Below, one piece after another: positions 10,914-19,327 of a stretch of 33,312 nucleotides of DNA (positions within the stretch are counted from its first letter, which is position 1; every line of letters begins with the position of its first letter). A program made the translations under genes and the position numbers. The notes below the pieces were generated by a model that was not told the DNA's origin, did no database searches, and saw only the letters and a list, made by a program, of their open reading frames with translations. The DNA comes from Thomasclavelia cocleata (GTDB lineage Bacteria; Bacillota_I; Bacilli_A; Erysipelotrichales; Coprobacillaceae), in assembly GCF_900102365.1 (NCBI RefSeq), contig NZ_FOIN01000029.1, forward strand, positions 1-33,312. Direction: 5' to 3'.

Positions 10914-11392
10914 CAATGATTGTTATAATTATGATTATAAAATTGATAAATGATAGTTAGGACATATATTAGTGCAATTATGTTTAGTAGATCATAATTT
11001 AAATGAATTAGTATATTGTTGATAAATGGATCTATATAATTGACAAGAATTATTCCTAGAATCCCCCACATGAGACTATAAAACATACATATTCTACTAT
11101 GATGATTATGTGGAATTTTAGAGTAATTCCAAATTTCGATTTTGGAATCTGTTACTAAAAAATAATGTGTTAGGTATTCTAAGGTAGTACAACAAACTAA
11201 AGAATAGAAAAAAGTATCGAAGTTATTTTGATAATATGGTGTAGTTTTTAAAATTAATAAAGCTCCAAAACCGTATAGTGGGATAAAAGGACCTTTTAAT
11301 AAACCTGAAAAATATATTTTTTTATTTAATATAGATACATATATAGATTCCATAATAAAACCTAAAAATGTGTATATAGCAAACTTAATCAT
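10913..11392 (-). CDS. Small PF06541-type integral membrane protein (putative ABC-transporter type IV family)
   Basis: This 159-residue protein is almost entirely membrane-embedded, with about five predicted spans (near residues 4-22, 32-50, 58-79, 98-122 and 133-152). The segment GPFIPLYGFGALLI matches the core motif of the family often annotated as putative ABC-transporter type IV (CmpB-like, PF06541), whose function is unknown. The ATG is preceded by AGGAGG at 11398-11403, 5 bases away. It is a divergent paralogue of the protein encoded at 12098-12856, which has GPWIPIYGFGAILV at the equivalent position. This copy lacks the charged C-terminal tail. Confidence 0.8.
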   Translation of the reverse strand: MIKFAIYTFLGFIMESIYVSILNKKIYFSGLLKGPFIPLYGFGALLILKTTPYYQNNFDTFFYSLVCCTTLEYLTHYFLVTDSKIEIWNYSKIPHNHHSRICMFYSLMWGILGIILVNYIDPFINNILIHLNYDLLNIIALIYVLTIIYQFYNHNYNNH

Positions 11393-11826
11393 TATTACCT
11401 CCTGTAATACAATCTATGATAATTATAAATAAATATGCAAAATTATATATAATAAGTGTTGTTTTTTAATAAAATTCACTAATAAAAATTATTAAGATAG
11501 GTTTATTTATTATGACACTAAATTGTATAAAATATCTTTTAATATTGTTTTTAAGGGGATTTGCATTTAGTTATGTGTAGATCATATTTGAAATGGTTAG
11601 GGGATTTAATTGAATTATTAATATTTTACATATTTATTAATAATGAAAGAGTTTTTTTCTTGGGTTGAGTCGGTTGATGTTGTTTTATTGGTTTTGGAGT
11701 ATGATTTTGGATTTGAATGGAGAAAGGTATTTAATTAATAAATTCCATTATTTATATGTCAGGGGTGGAATTTAGTTTTTTTAATTTACGAAAATAAAAA
11801 TTTTTGTCAAAAAAACATTTAAACTA
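11393..11826. other. Intergenic region upstream of the tRNA-Ile/Ala operon
   Basis: No gene seen. A terminator-like hairpin AAATTCCA/TGGAATTT (11740-11747 with 11766-11773) followed by a T-rich run ends at about 11782; no plus-strand gene precedes it, so it may be the relic of a lost gene or end a short transcript. Confidence 0.45.
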
Positions 11827-11855
11827 TTGACGATTATATATATATATGGTATTAT
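11827..11855 (+). promoter_or_regulatory. Sigma-A promoter of the tRNA-Ile/Ala operon
   Basis: TTGACG (11827-11832), a 17-base alternating AT spacer and TATTAT (11850-11855), about 20 bases before the mature tRNA end. The same architecture precedes the five-tRNA operon at 24783-24811. Confidence 0.8.
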
Positions 11856-11874
11856 GTTTGGGCAGTCGATTGAT

Positions 11875-11951
<77 letters not shown>

Positions 11952-11965
11952 TATATATTTTAGTT

Positions 11966-12041
11966 GGGGCCTTAGCTCAGCTGGGAGAGCACCTGCCTTG
12001 CACGCAGGGGGTCAGCGGTTCGATCCCGCTAGGCTCCACCA
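11966..12041 (+). tRNA. tRNA-Ala (TGC)
   Basis: The acceptor GGGGCCT/AGGCTCC (one G-T pair), the anticodon stem CCTGC/GCAGG with loop CTTGCAC (anticodon TGC at 11999-12001), the GTTCGATCC T-loop and an encoded CCA are visible. It lies 14 bases after tRNA-Ile. This Ile-Ala pair is the one usually found in rRNA spacers, but no rRNA is nearby. Confidence 0.98.
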
Positions 12042-12053
12042 ATTTAAAATTTG

Positions 12054-12075
12054 AGTCTGCTTATGCAGGCTTTTT
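12054..12075 (+). terminator. Intrinsic terminator after tRNA-Ala
   Basis: A 7-bp stem AGTCTGC/GCAGGCT (one G-T pair) with a TTAT loop is followed by Ts. The downstream gene starts only 23 bases later, so that gene may be fed by read-through. Confidence 0.8.
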
Positions 12076-12097
12076 AATTATATAAAGGAGTAGAAAT

Positions 12098-12856
12098 ATG
12101 ACGAATTATTTAATGATATTAGTTATATCTTTTTATCTATATTGTTTTTTTGGTTGGGTTTGGGAGTCATTTGTTTTACCGCTTTCTAGAAAACAATTAC
12201 CATATAATAGAGGTTTTTTGTATGGCCCTTGGATTCCAATTTATGGTTTTGGAGCAATATTGGTAATCGTGTTATTTGATATTCGTCATGTTAATTATCC
12301 TTTTTATGTTTTGGTTTTAGGTGGTGGAGTAGTATCCTGTTTGTTGGAATATATTACTTCTTTTATAATGGAAGAATTATTTCATCGAAGATGGTGGGAT
12401 TATAGCCAAAAGGCTTTTAATGTTAATGGGAGAATTTGTTTGGAAGGATTTCTTTGTTTTGGTTTGTTTAGTGCAGTAGTGGTAAATTATATCCAACCAT
12501 TTTTTGTTAAACAATTAATGGTGATTAATAAAGATGTTTTACTTATTATTGGTATTGTATTAGGTGGATGTTTTATTGTTGATACGATTATAACTACACG
12601 CACTGCTTTAAAGATTGACAAGAAGTTAGAGCTTGTAAAGCAAATCTTAGATGAGAAGGAAGAAAAAATTATTGCTGGTTTAGAAAAAAGACAGGCAAAG
12701 TTGTTTAAAAAGTTAGAACAGCATGGTTTAGAGTGGCAAAAACAGCAATTGTTATTAAGGAAACTTTTAGAAGAAGAAAAATTATTTAGATATCGTTATC
12801 GTCGTTTAATTAGAGCTTTTCCACATATTATTAAAAAGAAACGGAGGGATGATTAG
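12098..12856 (+). CDS. PF06541-type integral membrane protein with charged C-terminal tail
   Basis: The 252-residue protein has about five membrane spans in its first 170 residues. The family signature GFLYGPWIPIYGFGAI and the GRICLEGF segment are those of the putative ABC-transporter type IV group (PF06541). Residues about 175-252 form a strongly charged, probably helical cytoplasmic tail rich in Lys, Glu and Arg that is absent from its paralogue at 10913-11392. AAGGAG precedes the ATG by about 8 bases. Its stop codon overlaps the start of the MATE gene, and the PfoR/EIIC-like gene follows one base after that, so the three are almost certainly translated from one message. The function is unknown; the partner genes suggest a membrane role. 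Confidence 0.82.
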   Translation: MTNYLMILVISFYLYCFFGWVWESFVLPLSRKQLPYNRGFLYGPWIPIYGFGAILVIVLFDIRHVNYPFYVLVLGGGVVSCLLEYITSFIMEELFHRRWWDYSQKAFNVNGRICLEGFLCFGLFSAVVVNYIQPFFVKQLMVINKDVLLIIGIVLGGCFIVDTIITTRTALKIDKKLELVKQILDEKEEKIIAGLEKRQAKLFKKLEQHGLEWQKQQLLLRKLLEEEKLFRYRYRRLIRAFPHIIKKKRRDD

Positions 12857-14217
12857 TGTTGAAAAAATATTTTGGGACAAAACAATTTTATAGAGAAGTA
12901 TCTAATATTGCTTTACCAATAATGGGACAGCAGTTTATTACAACTTTTGTAAATTTGATTGATAATGTAATGATAGGTAGTGTTGGTAATATTGCTTTAA
13001 CTTCAGTGACGGTAGCGAATCGTTTCTTTTTGATTGTTAATTCGGTTTTATTTGGATTATGTGGGGCTGCTGGTATTTATATTGCTCAGTATTATGGGGC
13101 GAAGAAAAAGGAAAAATGTCAGGAAGTTTTTAATATTAATATGGTGTTTTCACTTGGGGCAGCAATATTTTTTACTATAGCAATGTTCATATTTCCTAAG
13201 TTTGCAATTCAGTTATTCTCACAGACTCCAGTAATTGTTGATGAAGCGGTTAATTATTTGTATTTTGCCAAGTTTACGTATATTCCTTTTAGCATTTCTT
13301 TTACATGTATGATGACATTGAGAGCAGTAGGAATAAATAAAATCCAGTTAAAGGTAGGAACGGTTGCGGTATTGACAAATACATTATTGAATTATTGTTT
13401 GATTTTTGGAAACTTGGGGTTTCCAGAATTAGGGATTCGAGGTGCTGCGATTGCAACTTTAATTGCTCGTTTAGTAGAGATGACAATTTATTTGGTTGTG
13501 TTGTTGAAAAATCGTCATTTCTTTAAATTTGATTTAAGTGGTATGTTGCATATTAATAAAGATCTTCTTGGTGGGATTGTTCATAAAGCGTTACCGTTAA
13601 CGATGAATGAAATTTTATTTTCGGTGGGACAGGCAATGATATTTAAATCGTATATTAGGTGTGATGAATATTTAGTTGCTTCAATATCGGTAGTTGATAC
13701 TGTTTCAAATATAATGTTTATTGCATTTGGTGGTTTGTCATCAGCAGTATCAATAATGATTGGAAATAAATTAGGGGCAAATTTACTAGATGAAGCAAGA
13801 GATAATGCTAGAAAGTTATTGTGTTTTGCTTTGATGGTTTCTTTAACGATTGGTACATGTTGTTTTATAGTAGCACCGTTTATACCTAATTTATACAATG
13901 TTGATGTTCCGATAAAAGAGACAATTATAGCTCTGGTTAGGATAAAATCAGTGATGATTAATATCTATGCTTATAATGTATGTGTGTTTTTTATTTTAAG
14001 AGCTGGTGGAGATGTATTGAGCACAATGTTGATGGATGCGGTTTTTTTATGGGTAGCAGGAGTTCTGGTATCAACGATATTATCAACATATACGAGTTTA
14101 TCATTAATTACCTTATATTTAATCGTTGAAAGTTTAGATATAATTAAATTGATAATTGCCATATTTTTCTTTAAAAAAGAGCGCTGGGTAAAAAACATTG
14201 CAGTAGTAGGAGACTAG
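12856..14217 (+). CDS. MATE-family multidrug/sodium antiporter
   Basis: At 453 residues with about twelve hydrophobic spans this is a full-length MATE transporter of the NorM/DinF superfamily, which exports cationic drugs or metabolites in exchange for Na+ or H+. The N-terminal ALPIMGQQFITTFVNLIDNVMIG and the second-half ALPLTMNEILFSVGQAM segments are the repeated MATE signatures. The start is GTG overlapping the preceding TAG by one base, with GGAGG at 12843-12847; a TTG one codon later is the alternative. The substrate cannot be read from sequence. It is the middle gene of a three-gene unit. Confidence 0.92.
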   Translation: MLKKYFGTKQFYREVSNIALPIMGQQFITTFVNLIDNVMIGSVGNIALTSVTVANRFFLIVNSVLFGLCGAAGIYIAQYYGAKKKEKCQEVFNINMVFSLGAAIFFTIAMFIFPKFAIQLFSQTPVIVDEAVNYLYFAKFTYIPFSISFTCMMTLRAVGINKIQLKVGTVAVLTNTLLNYCLIFGNLGFPELGIRGAAIATLIARLVEMTIYLVVLLKNRHFFKFDLSGMLHINKDLLGGIVHKALPLTMNEILFSVGQAMIFKSYIRCDEYLVASISVVDTVSNIMFIAFGGLSSAVSIMIGNKLGANLLDEARDNARKLLCFALMVSLTIGTCCFIVAPFIPNLYNVDVPIKETIIALVRIKSVMINIYAYNVCVFFILRAGGDVLSTMLMDAVFLWVAGVLVSTILSTYTSLSLITLYLIVESLDIIKLIIAIFFFKKERWVKNIAVVGD

Positions 14218-14218
14218 G

Positions 14219-15214
14219 ATGAAAAAAGATAATTATTTTATTAAGGCTTTGAATGGTATGGCTTATGGCTTTTTTTGTAGTTTAATAATTGGAACAATTT
14301 TAAAGCAGTTGGGTGCTTTTGCGAATATAACTGAATTAGTTACTTGGGGCGAAGTGGCAACTCTTTTGATGGGACCAGCAATTGGAGCAGGGATTGGTTA
14401 TGCGATTGATGCTAAGGGTTTAAATTTAATAGCTGCTATTATTGCAGGCTGTATTGGAGCTGGTACTTTTAATGGTAATGTAGCTGGTGTTGGTAATCCT
14501 ATTGTATCTTTTGTTGCTGTGATTGTAGCGGTTGAGGTAACTCGATTTGTTCAGGGAAAAACACCGATTGATATATTAATCGTGCCATTTACTTCAATTG
14601 TAGCTGCTGGGCTGGTCACAATATTTGTGGGACCATATTTAACAAAGTTAATTGTTTGGCTTGGTGATTTAATTAATCAAGGGGTAAATATGCAGCCGTT
14701 ATTAATGTCGATAGTAGTAGCAGTTTTGATGGGAATGGCTTTGACTGCACCGATATCTAGCGCTGCAATTGGCGTGATGTTAGGACTGAATGGACTAGCT
14801 GCAGGAGCAGCATTGGCAGGGTGTTGTGCTCAAATGATTGGTTTTGCGGTTATGTCGATTGATGATAATGACATAGGTGATGTTATTGCTATTGGAATAG
14901 GAACTAGTATGCTTCAGTTTAAAAATATCGTTAAAAAACCAATGATTTGGATACCGCCAATTATTACTAGTGTTGTAATTGCACCTATATCAACTTGTTT
15001 ATTGAATATTTCATGTTCGCCAGTTGGTTCAGGAATGGGAACAGCAGGAATGGTAGGGATTTTAGAAGCTGTTAATGTAATGGGGACTAATTATTGGGTT
15101 CCTTTGATTGTTATTGATTTAGTGGCTCCAGCATTTTTAACGTATGGGATTTATAAAGCGTTTAAAAAATTATCTTTTATTAAAAATGGTGATTTGAAAT
15201 TAGAACGATTATAG
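14219..15214 (+). CDS. PTS EIIC-like membrane protein, PfoR family (PTS_EIIC_2)
   Basis: This 331-residue, roughly ten-span membrane protein is rich in Gly and Ala. Segments such as GPAIGAGIGYAIDAKGLN, the conserved APISSAAIG and GSGMGTAGMVG near the C-terminus match the PTS_EIIC_2 family, which includes the Clostridium perfringens protein PfoR, first described as a regulator of perfringolysin O (family knowledge). No EIIA, EIIB or HPr-like partner is present, so a classical phosphorylating sugar permease role is doubtful. AGGAG at 14208-14212 serves an ATG that begins one base after the MATE stop codon. Whether it transports sugar, couples to a general PTS or acts otherwise is open. Confidence 0.85.
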   Translation: MKKDNYFIKALNGMAYGFFCSLIIGTILKQLGAFANITELVTWGEVATLLMGPAIGAGIGYAIDAKGLNLIAAIIAGCIGAGTFNGNVAGVGNPIVSFVAVIVAVEVTRFVQGKTPIDILIVPFTSIVAAGLVTIFVGPYLTKLIVWLGDLINQGVNMQPLLMSIVVAVLMGMALTAPISSAAIGVMLGLNGLAAGAALAGCCAQMIGFAVMSIDDNDIGDVIAIGIGTSMLQFKNIVKKPMIWIPPIITSVVIAPISTCLLNISCSPVGSGMGTAGMVGILEAVNVMGTNYWVPLIVIDLVAPAFLTYGIYKAFKKLSFIKNGDLKLERL

Positions 15215-15227
15215 TTTGGATATACAG

Positions 15228-15279
15228 TAAAAAGCTATGATGGAATAAACTTTTAAGTTAAATTCGCTTAGCTTTTTTA
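15228..15279 (+). terminator. Intrinsic terminator after the MATE/EIIC-like operon
   Basis: TAAAAAGCTA at 15228-15237 pairs with TAGCTTTTTTA at 15269-15279 around a long loop. It is the first of two terminators between the convergent genes. Confidence 0.65.
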
Positions 15280-15312
15280 ATTAGGTTGTATAAGTAGTAT
15301 TGTTATTTATGT

Positions 15313-15361
15313 AAAAAACAATGACTCAGTTACATGCATAACTGAAAATCATTGTTTTTTT
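15313..15361. terminator. Bidirectional terminator between convergent genes
   Basis: The outer stem AAAAAACAATGA/TCATTGTTTTTT (15313-15324 with 15349-15360) and inner stem TCAGTTA/TAACTGA (15326-15332 with 15339-15345) make a long hairpin with A- and T-runs on opposite sides. It serves the minus-strand helicase gene ending at 15371 and backs up the plus-strand operon. Its inner arms match those of the 9433-9496 hairpin exactly. Confidence 0.85.
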
Positions 15362-15370
15362 GTTTAGATT

Positions 15371-18300
15371 CTAATCGATTGAAAAAAGTGCAATAATGTC
15401 ATTAGTTGACATTTTTGTAATGCTTCCATTATTATTTTCAATAAATATATTAGATAGATCCTGTTTTTGTTCTTGTAATTTTTGAATTTTTTCTTCAATA
15501 CTATTTTTCATAATTAGCTTATATACTTGTACGTTATTAGTCTGACCAATTCTGTAGGCTCTATCTGTGGCTTGGTTTTGTGCAGACATATTCCACCATG
15601 GATCATAATGAATTACGATTGAAGCAGATGTAAGATTTAATCCTGTTCCACCAGCTTTTAATGATATTAAAAACACATTAGTATTATCGTTTTGGAAAGC
15701 ATTGACTAATTGATGACGTTTAATTTTATTTGTAGAACCAGTTAACACGTAATAAGAGATGTCTTCTTTACGTAATTCTTTTTCAATTAAATTTAAAGAA
15801 GTGGTGAATGATGAAAATAATAATACTTTTTGATTATTTTCTTTAGCTTTTCTAATAATATCCAGACATGCTTTCATTTTGGAACTAGGTTCCTGAATTT
15901 CATTATATAATATTCTTGGTTCGCAACATAACTGTCTTAATCGAGTCATCATTGACAAAATTTGAAATTTGTCAATTTGTTTTACATCTAAAGTGGTTTT
16001 TAATTTATTGTTTATTTGACTTAAGTTTGCAATATATAACTTTTCTTCATTTTTTGAAAAAGCAATCTTTATATTGTTTTCAATTTTATCAGGTAATTCA
16101 TCTAATACATCTTGTTTAGTTCTTCTTAAAATAAATGGTTCCACCATTTTCTTTAATCGATGTTGAACATCTTTGTCTTCATCACGAACTATTGGACGTT
16201 CAAAATGTTCTTTAAAATAATGGTAATTAAATAAATAATTTGGCATTAAAAAATCAAAGATAGACCATAGTTCAGCTAATGAGTTTTCAATTGGTGTACC
16301 AGTTAAAGCAAAATGATGAATTCCATTTAATTCTTTAACAGCTTTAGCATTTTTGGTTGCTTGGTTTTTAATATACTGAGCCTCATCTAAAATAATATAT
16401 TCAAAACAATAATCCTTATATAAATTATAATCTCTTCTTAAATAATCATAAGAGGTAATGATAACATTATAATTGTTTATTTGTTCAATTGATTTTTTAC
16501 GGTTTTCTAAAGAACCAGAGATACATAGAACATTTAAATTAGTAGAGAATTTTTTTATTTCATCTTGCCAGTTTAAAATTAGGGTTGCAGGAGTAATTAC
16601 AATACTAACTTTATGATCAGATTTTGTATTTTCTAAAACTGTGATCATTTGAAGTGTTTTACCTAATCCCATATCATCAGCTAGAATTCCACCAAATCCA
16701 TATTCACTCATTGTCATTATCCACTTATAGCCTTGACACTGATATTCTCGTAAAATTTGTTGATATGGCTGAGGAATAGGATAATTATTATTTTTGCTGG
16801 AAGTTAATTTGTTGATAAGTTCCTGAAATTGTTGATTGCGGTTAAATGTAATTGATTCTTTATCTAAAGATAACTGGTTTAGAAATAAAGCTTTTGATTT
16901 GTCGATAACAATAGAACCATCTTTAATATTTTCATTGCTAAGATTTAAATCTTTAATTAAGTTATAGGCTTCATTTAATGTTTTATCTTCTAAATTTATA
17001 AATTCTCCATTTTTTAAACGATGATAAGATTTTTTTCTTTGGATTGAATTCAATATATCTTGTATTTCAGTTTTAGAAACATTAATACTATCTAAATCTA
17101 TTTCTAATAAATTATTTTTTAATCGAATCCCAATATTTAAAGAGATATTTTTAGGTTTATTAATATTTTTAATATCTTCACTTACAAATACTTCACAATA
17201 TTGATTAAGTTCAGGTAAAATATTTTTGATAAAATAGTATACATCTTCATCACTGTTGGTAATCAAATACATATTAGTAAGTTCATCATATTTTGCATAA
17301 TCATCGATTAAGGTTAAAGCATTATCAACGTTTAATGGTAACTTAGTTTCATAGTTGTCTATGTATTTACCATCAAATAGTACATGACCTTCTTCGTCAC
17401 GGTATTCTAAGTTAATAGTTAAATCACCGAAAGTGTTTAGGTCTACATATATTAACAGAGTAATAACGCTAGGCATATAATCATCGATATTTGCTCCAAT
17501 AATAGAGATATATGGTAAAATTTGATCAATTATATATTTTCCAAAATATCCAAAATCTTCTTTTGATATAATTAGATTTTCTTTATCTAGTTTTTCTAAG
17601 AGTTTTTTTGTGATTTGAGACATGCTTAAACTATAGCGATTTAAAATATTATTATTTAAATAATAGATATATTGAGTACCGATTATTAGTTCCCCTTCAA
17701 TAGGAAGAAGTGATACTTCAAAATATTCTTCTTTATCTTCAATGTTAATAGTAAGATTATTTAAATCAATGGTTGTAAAAAATATATTTATATGTAGATT
17801 AGTTAAATATGTTTCAAAAAATTCATCAATATTATGCTTATTAATACTAATAGAACGGTATCTTTCTATTTCATCAATAAATTCACTATTATCTTTGATA
17901 AAAGTAATTTGTTTTAATGCATCATTACTAAATAATTTATGATTATGATCAATAATTAATTTACTTCCATAATTATATGTTTTATGATAACGATAATTAT
18001 TTATAAATTCTTTTAAATTTTTAATTAAATATGTTTTCGAATTTCCAATACGATAATTAATTAAAAGTCGATTGAAAGAATAATTAATTGTTGGATAAAG
18101 TTCGATTAAATCGTTACCTGTAATATTTATTTTTTTAGGATCTAGATATGTTTCAATTAATTGTTTAGATTCTTTAAGTTTTGCTTGAATCATTTTTTCT
18201 TCACGAATACGTTCGAATTCTTCGAATTTAGCACGATAATCAATCTTTTGATTAAATTGGAATGGGATGTCAGACATATCTAAGCTGTAAAACTTTAATA

Positions 18301-18568
18301 ATAATACCCCAATATGACCACAGGCCAATTCGTTTTTATGACAATTAGGGCAATTACATTCAAAGGTGATAATTTTTCCACTTGTATCAACAACAATGTG
18401 ACTGGTAGTCGTACGTCCATATATTTCTACAGTACCATCAATATGATACTCATTTCCTTGTTTTAAGACAGACATATTAGTGATTGCGTTATCTTTATAA
18501 TAACTATGTGCAATTTTCCAGTTCTTTTCATTAAATATTCTATTTATTTCATCATCTTTTATATACAT
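15371..18568 (-). CDS. SWIM zinc-finger SNF2-family ATP-dependent helicase
   Basis: This 1065-residue protein combines an N-terminal SWIM zinc finger (Cys71, Cys73, Cys83, His85; CxCx9CxH) with a long variable middle region. A C-terminal SNF2/Swi2 ATPase follows: Walker A DDMGLGKT with Lys637, a DEAQ box at Asp728, ALTGTPIENS, and motif VI around QATDRAYRIGQ. Bacterial members of this group translocate on double-stranded DNA and are suspected to act in transcription recycling or repair; the specific role is unknown. The reading frame extends five codons further to a TTG at 18583, but that TTG lies next to the GGAGGG site (18576-18581), so I place the start at the ATG at 18568, 7 bases from that site. 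It is transcribed alone from a promoter at 18590-18617. Confidence 0.93.
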   Translation of the reverse strand: MYIKDDEINRIFNEKNWKIAHSYYKDNAITNMSVLKQGNEYHIDGTVEIYGRTTTSHIVVDTSGKIITFECNCPNCHKNELACGHIGVLLLKFYSLDMSDIPFQFNQKIDYRAKFEEFERIREEKMIQAKLKESKQLIETYLDPKKINITGNDLIELYPTINYSFNRLLINYRIGNSKTYLIKNLKEFINNYRYHKTYNYGSKLIIDHNHKLFSNDALKQITFIKDNSEFIDEIERYRSISINKHNIDEFFETYLTNLHINIFFTTIDLNNLTINIEDKEEYFEVSLLPIEGELIIGTQYIYYLNNNILNRYSLSMSQITKKLLEKLDKENLIISKEDFGYFGKYIIDQILPYISIIGANIDDYMPSVITLLIYVDLNTFGDLTINLEYRDEEGHVLFDGKYIDNYETKLPLNVDNALTLIDDYAKYDELTNMYLITNSDEDVYYFIKNILPELNQYCEVFVSEDIKNINKPKNISLNIGIRLKNNLLEIDLDSINVSKTEIQDILNSIQRKKSYHRLKNGEFINLEDKTLNEAYNLIKDLNLSNENIKDGSIVIDKSKALFLNQLSLDKESITFNRNQQFQELINKLTSSKNNNYPIPQPYQQILREYQCQGYKWIMTMSEYGFGGILADDMGLGKTLQMITVLENTKSDHKVSIVITPATLILNWQDEIKKFSTNLNVLCISGSLENRKKSIEQINNYNVIITSYDYLRRDYNLYKDYCFEYIILDEAQYIKNQATKNAKAVKELNGIHHFALTGTPIENSLAELWSIFDFLMPNYLFNYHYFKEHFERPIVRDEDKDVQHRLKKMVEPFILRRTKQDVLDELPDKIENNIKIAFSKNEEKLYIANLSQINNKLKTTLDVKQIDKFQILSMMTRLRQLCCEPRILYNEIQEPSSKMKACLDIIRKAKENNQKVLLFSSFTTSLNLIEKELRKEDISYYVLTGSTNKIKRHQLVNAFQNDNTNVFLISLKAGGTGLNLTSASIVIHYDPWWNMSAQNQATDRAYRIGQTNNVQVYKLIMKNSIEEKIQKLQEQKQDLSNIFIENNNGSITKMSTNDIIALFSID

Positions 18569-18589
18569 GTTCTTTCCCTCCAATAATTT

Positions 18590-18617
18590 ATTATACCATT
18601 AATTTAATGATTACCAA
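18590..18617 (-). promoter_or_regulatory. Extended -10 sigma-A promoter of the SNF2 helicase gene
   Basis: On the minus strand TTGGTA (18612-18617), a 16-base spacer and TATAAT (18590-18595) preceded by TGG give an extended -10 promoter. The leader would be short, with the ribosome binding site about ten bases past the -10. Confidence 0.7.
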
Positions 18618-19281
18618 ATAGAAATTATTTAAGAAAATAAATATTTAAATACGAACATTGTATAATAAAAGCAATGACGACTTTTTATGATAAAATAATT
18701 CAAGAAAGTATATTTAGGTATATGATATAAAATATTTTAAATGGATGATATCAATATATTCTTTTTTATAGAAGAAATCGGAATAGTAAAATGTTGTTGA
18801 TATAATTCCAATAATAGAACGTGTCGCTTGTAATAGGCGGATTGCATGTTCAAGTCACATTGTTGATACTAGTGTGATGGAACTATTCAAATTATATAAT
18901 TTGAAAATGGATTGATTTTTTATGAAAAATTATCTTATCAAAAAAAGATTGTTTATGATAAATATTATTGGGTAAGATATTTTGCTTTAAAGATTGAAAC
19001 TTTTACTAAGGAAAGTGATAATAAAGAAATTAATGTATTAAAAGAAGGAAAGTATAGTTTAAAAATATTCTTGAATATTGAAAAATAAGTTTTTTAAAAT
19101 TATTTCATTTATTAAAAACAAATTATTTATAAAAGATAAATAATTAGAAAAAATACTATGATGCTTCAAGAAATTTATATATACATGATATTATTGAAGA
19201 TGAGACTTTTAAATATACCTACGTTTTAGTAGAAACAATTATGATTTAAAGGTATGATAGATTCTAAATCTTTTATTATAG
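18618..19281. other. Degraded intergenic stretch between helicase and phosphoesterase genes
   Basis: This stretch holds no intact gene. Apart from the decayed coding fragment at about 18795-19087, it has a patch near 18826-18860 with CTTGTAAT and GTTCAAGTC that recalls the anticodon and T arms of a tRNA, but the stems do not pair. Confidence 0.5.
18795..19087 (+). pseudogene. Decayed coding fragment of unknown family
   Basis: Two successive reading frames look protein-like but have no usable start. About 18800-18916 reads ...IIERVACNRRIACSSH, then IVDTSVMELFKLYN, and ends at a stop. A shifted frame at about 18900-19087 reads ...YYWVRYFALKIETF, then TKESDNKEINVLKEG, to a stop. A further coding-like stretch lies near 19150-19245. 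I do not recognise the family. The pattern suggests a single gene broken by frameshifts. A chance AT-rich reading cannot be excluded. Confidence 0.35.
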
Positions 19282-19305
19282 AAAAAGCAAATCATAAAGA
19301 TTTGC
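19282..19305 (-). terminator. Intrinsic terminator of the metallophosphoesterase gene
   Basis: On the minus strand GCAAATC/GATTTGC (19287-19293 with 19299-19305) with a five-base loop is followed by a T-run, about 20 bases past the stop codon. Confidence 0.75.
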
Positions 19306-19327
19306 TCAAATAAGAATAAATTATAAG

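Noticed and set aside
18826-18862. tRNA-like patch (CTTGTAAT ... GTTCAAGTC)
   Set aside because: It resembles the anticodon and T loops of the tRNA-Thr at 25073, but neither the anticodon stem nor the T stem pairs, and no acceptor arms are present.
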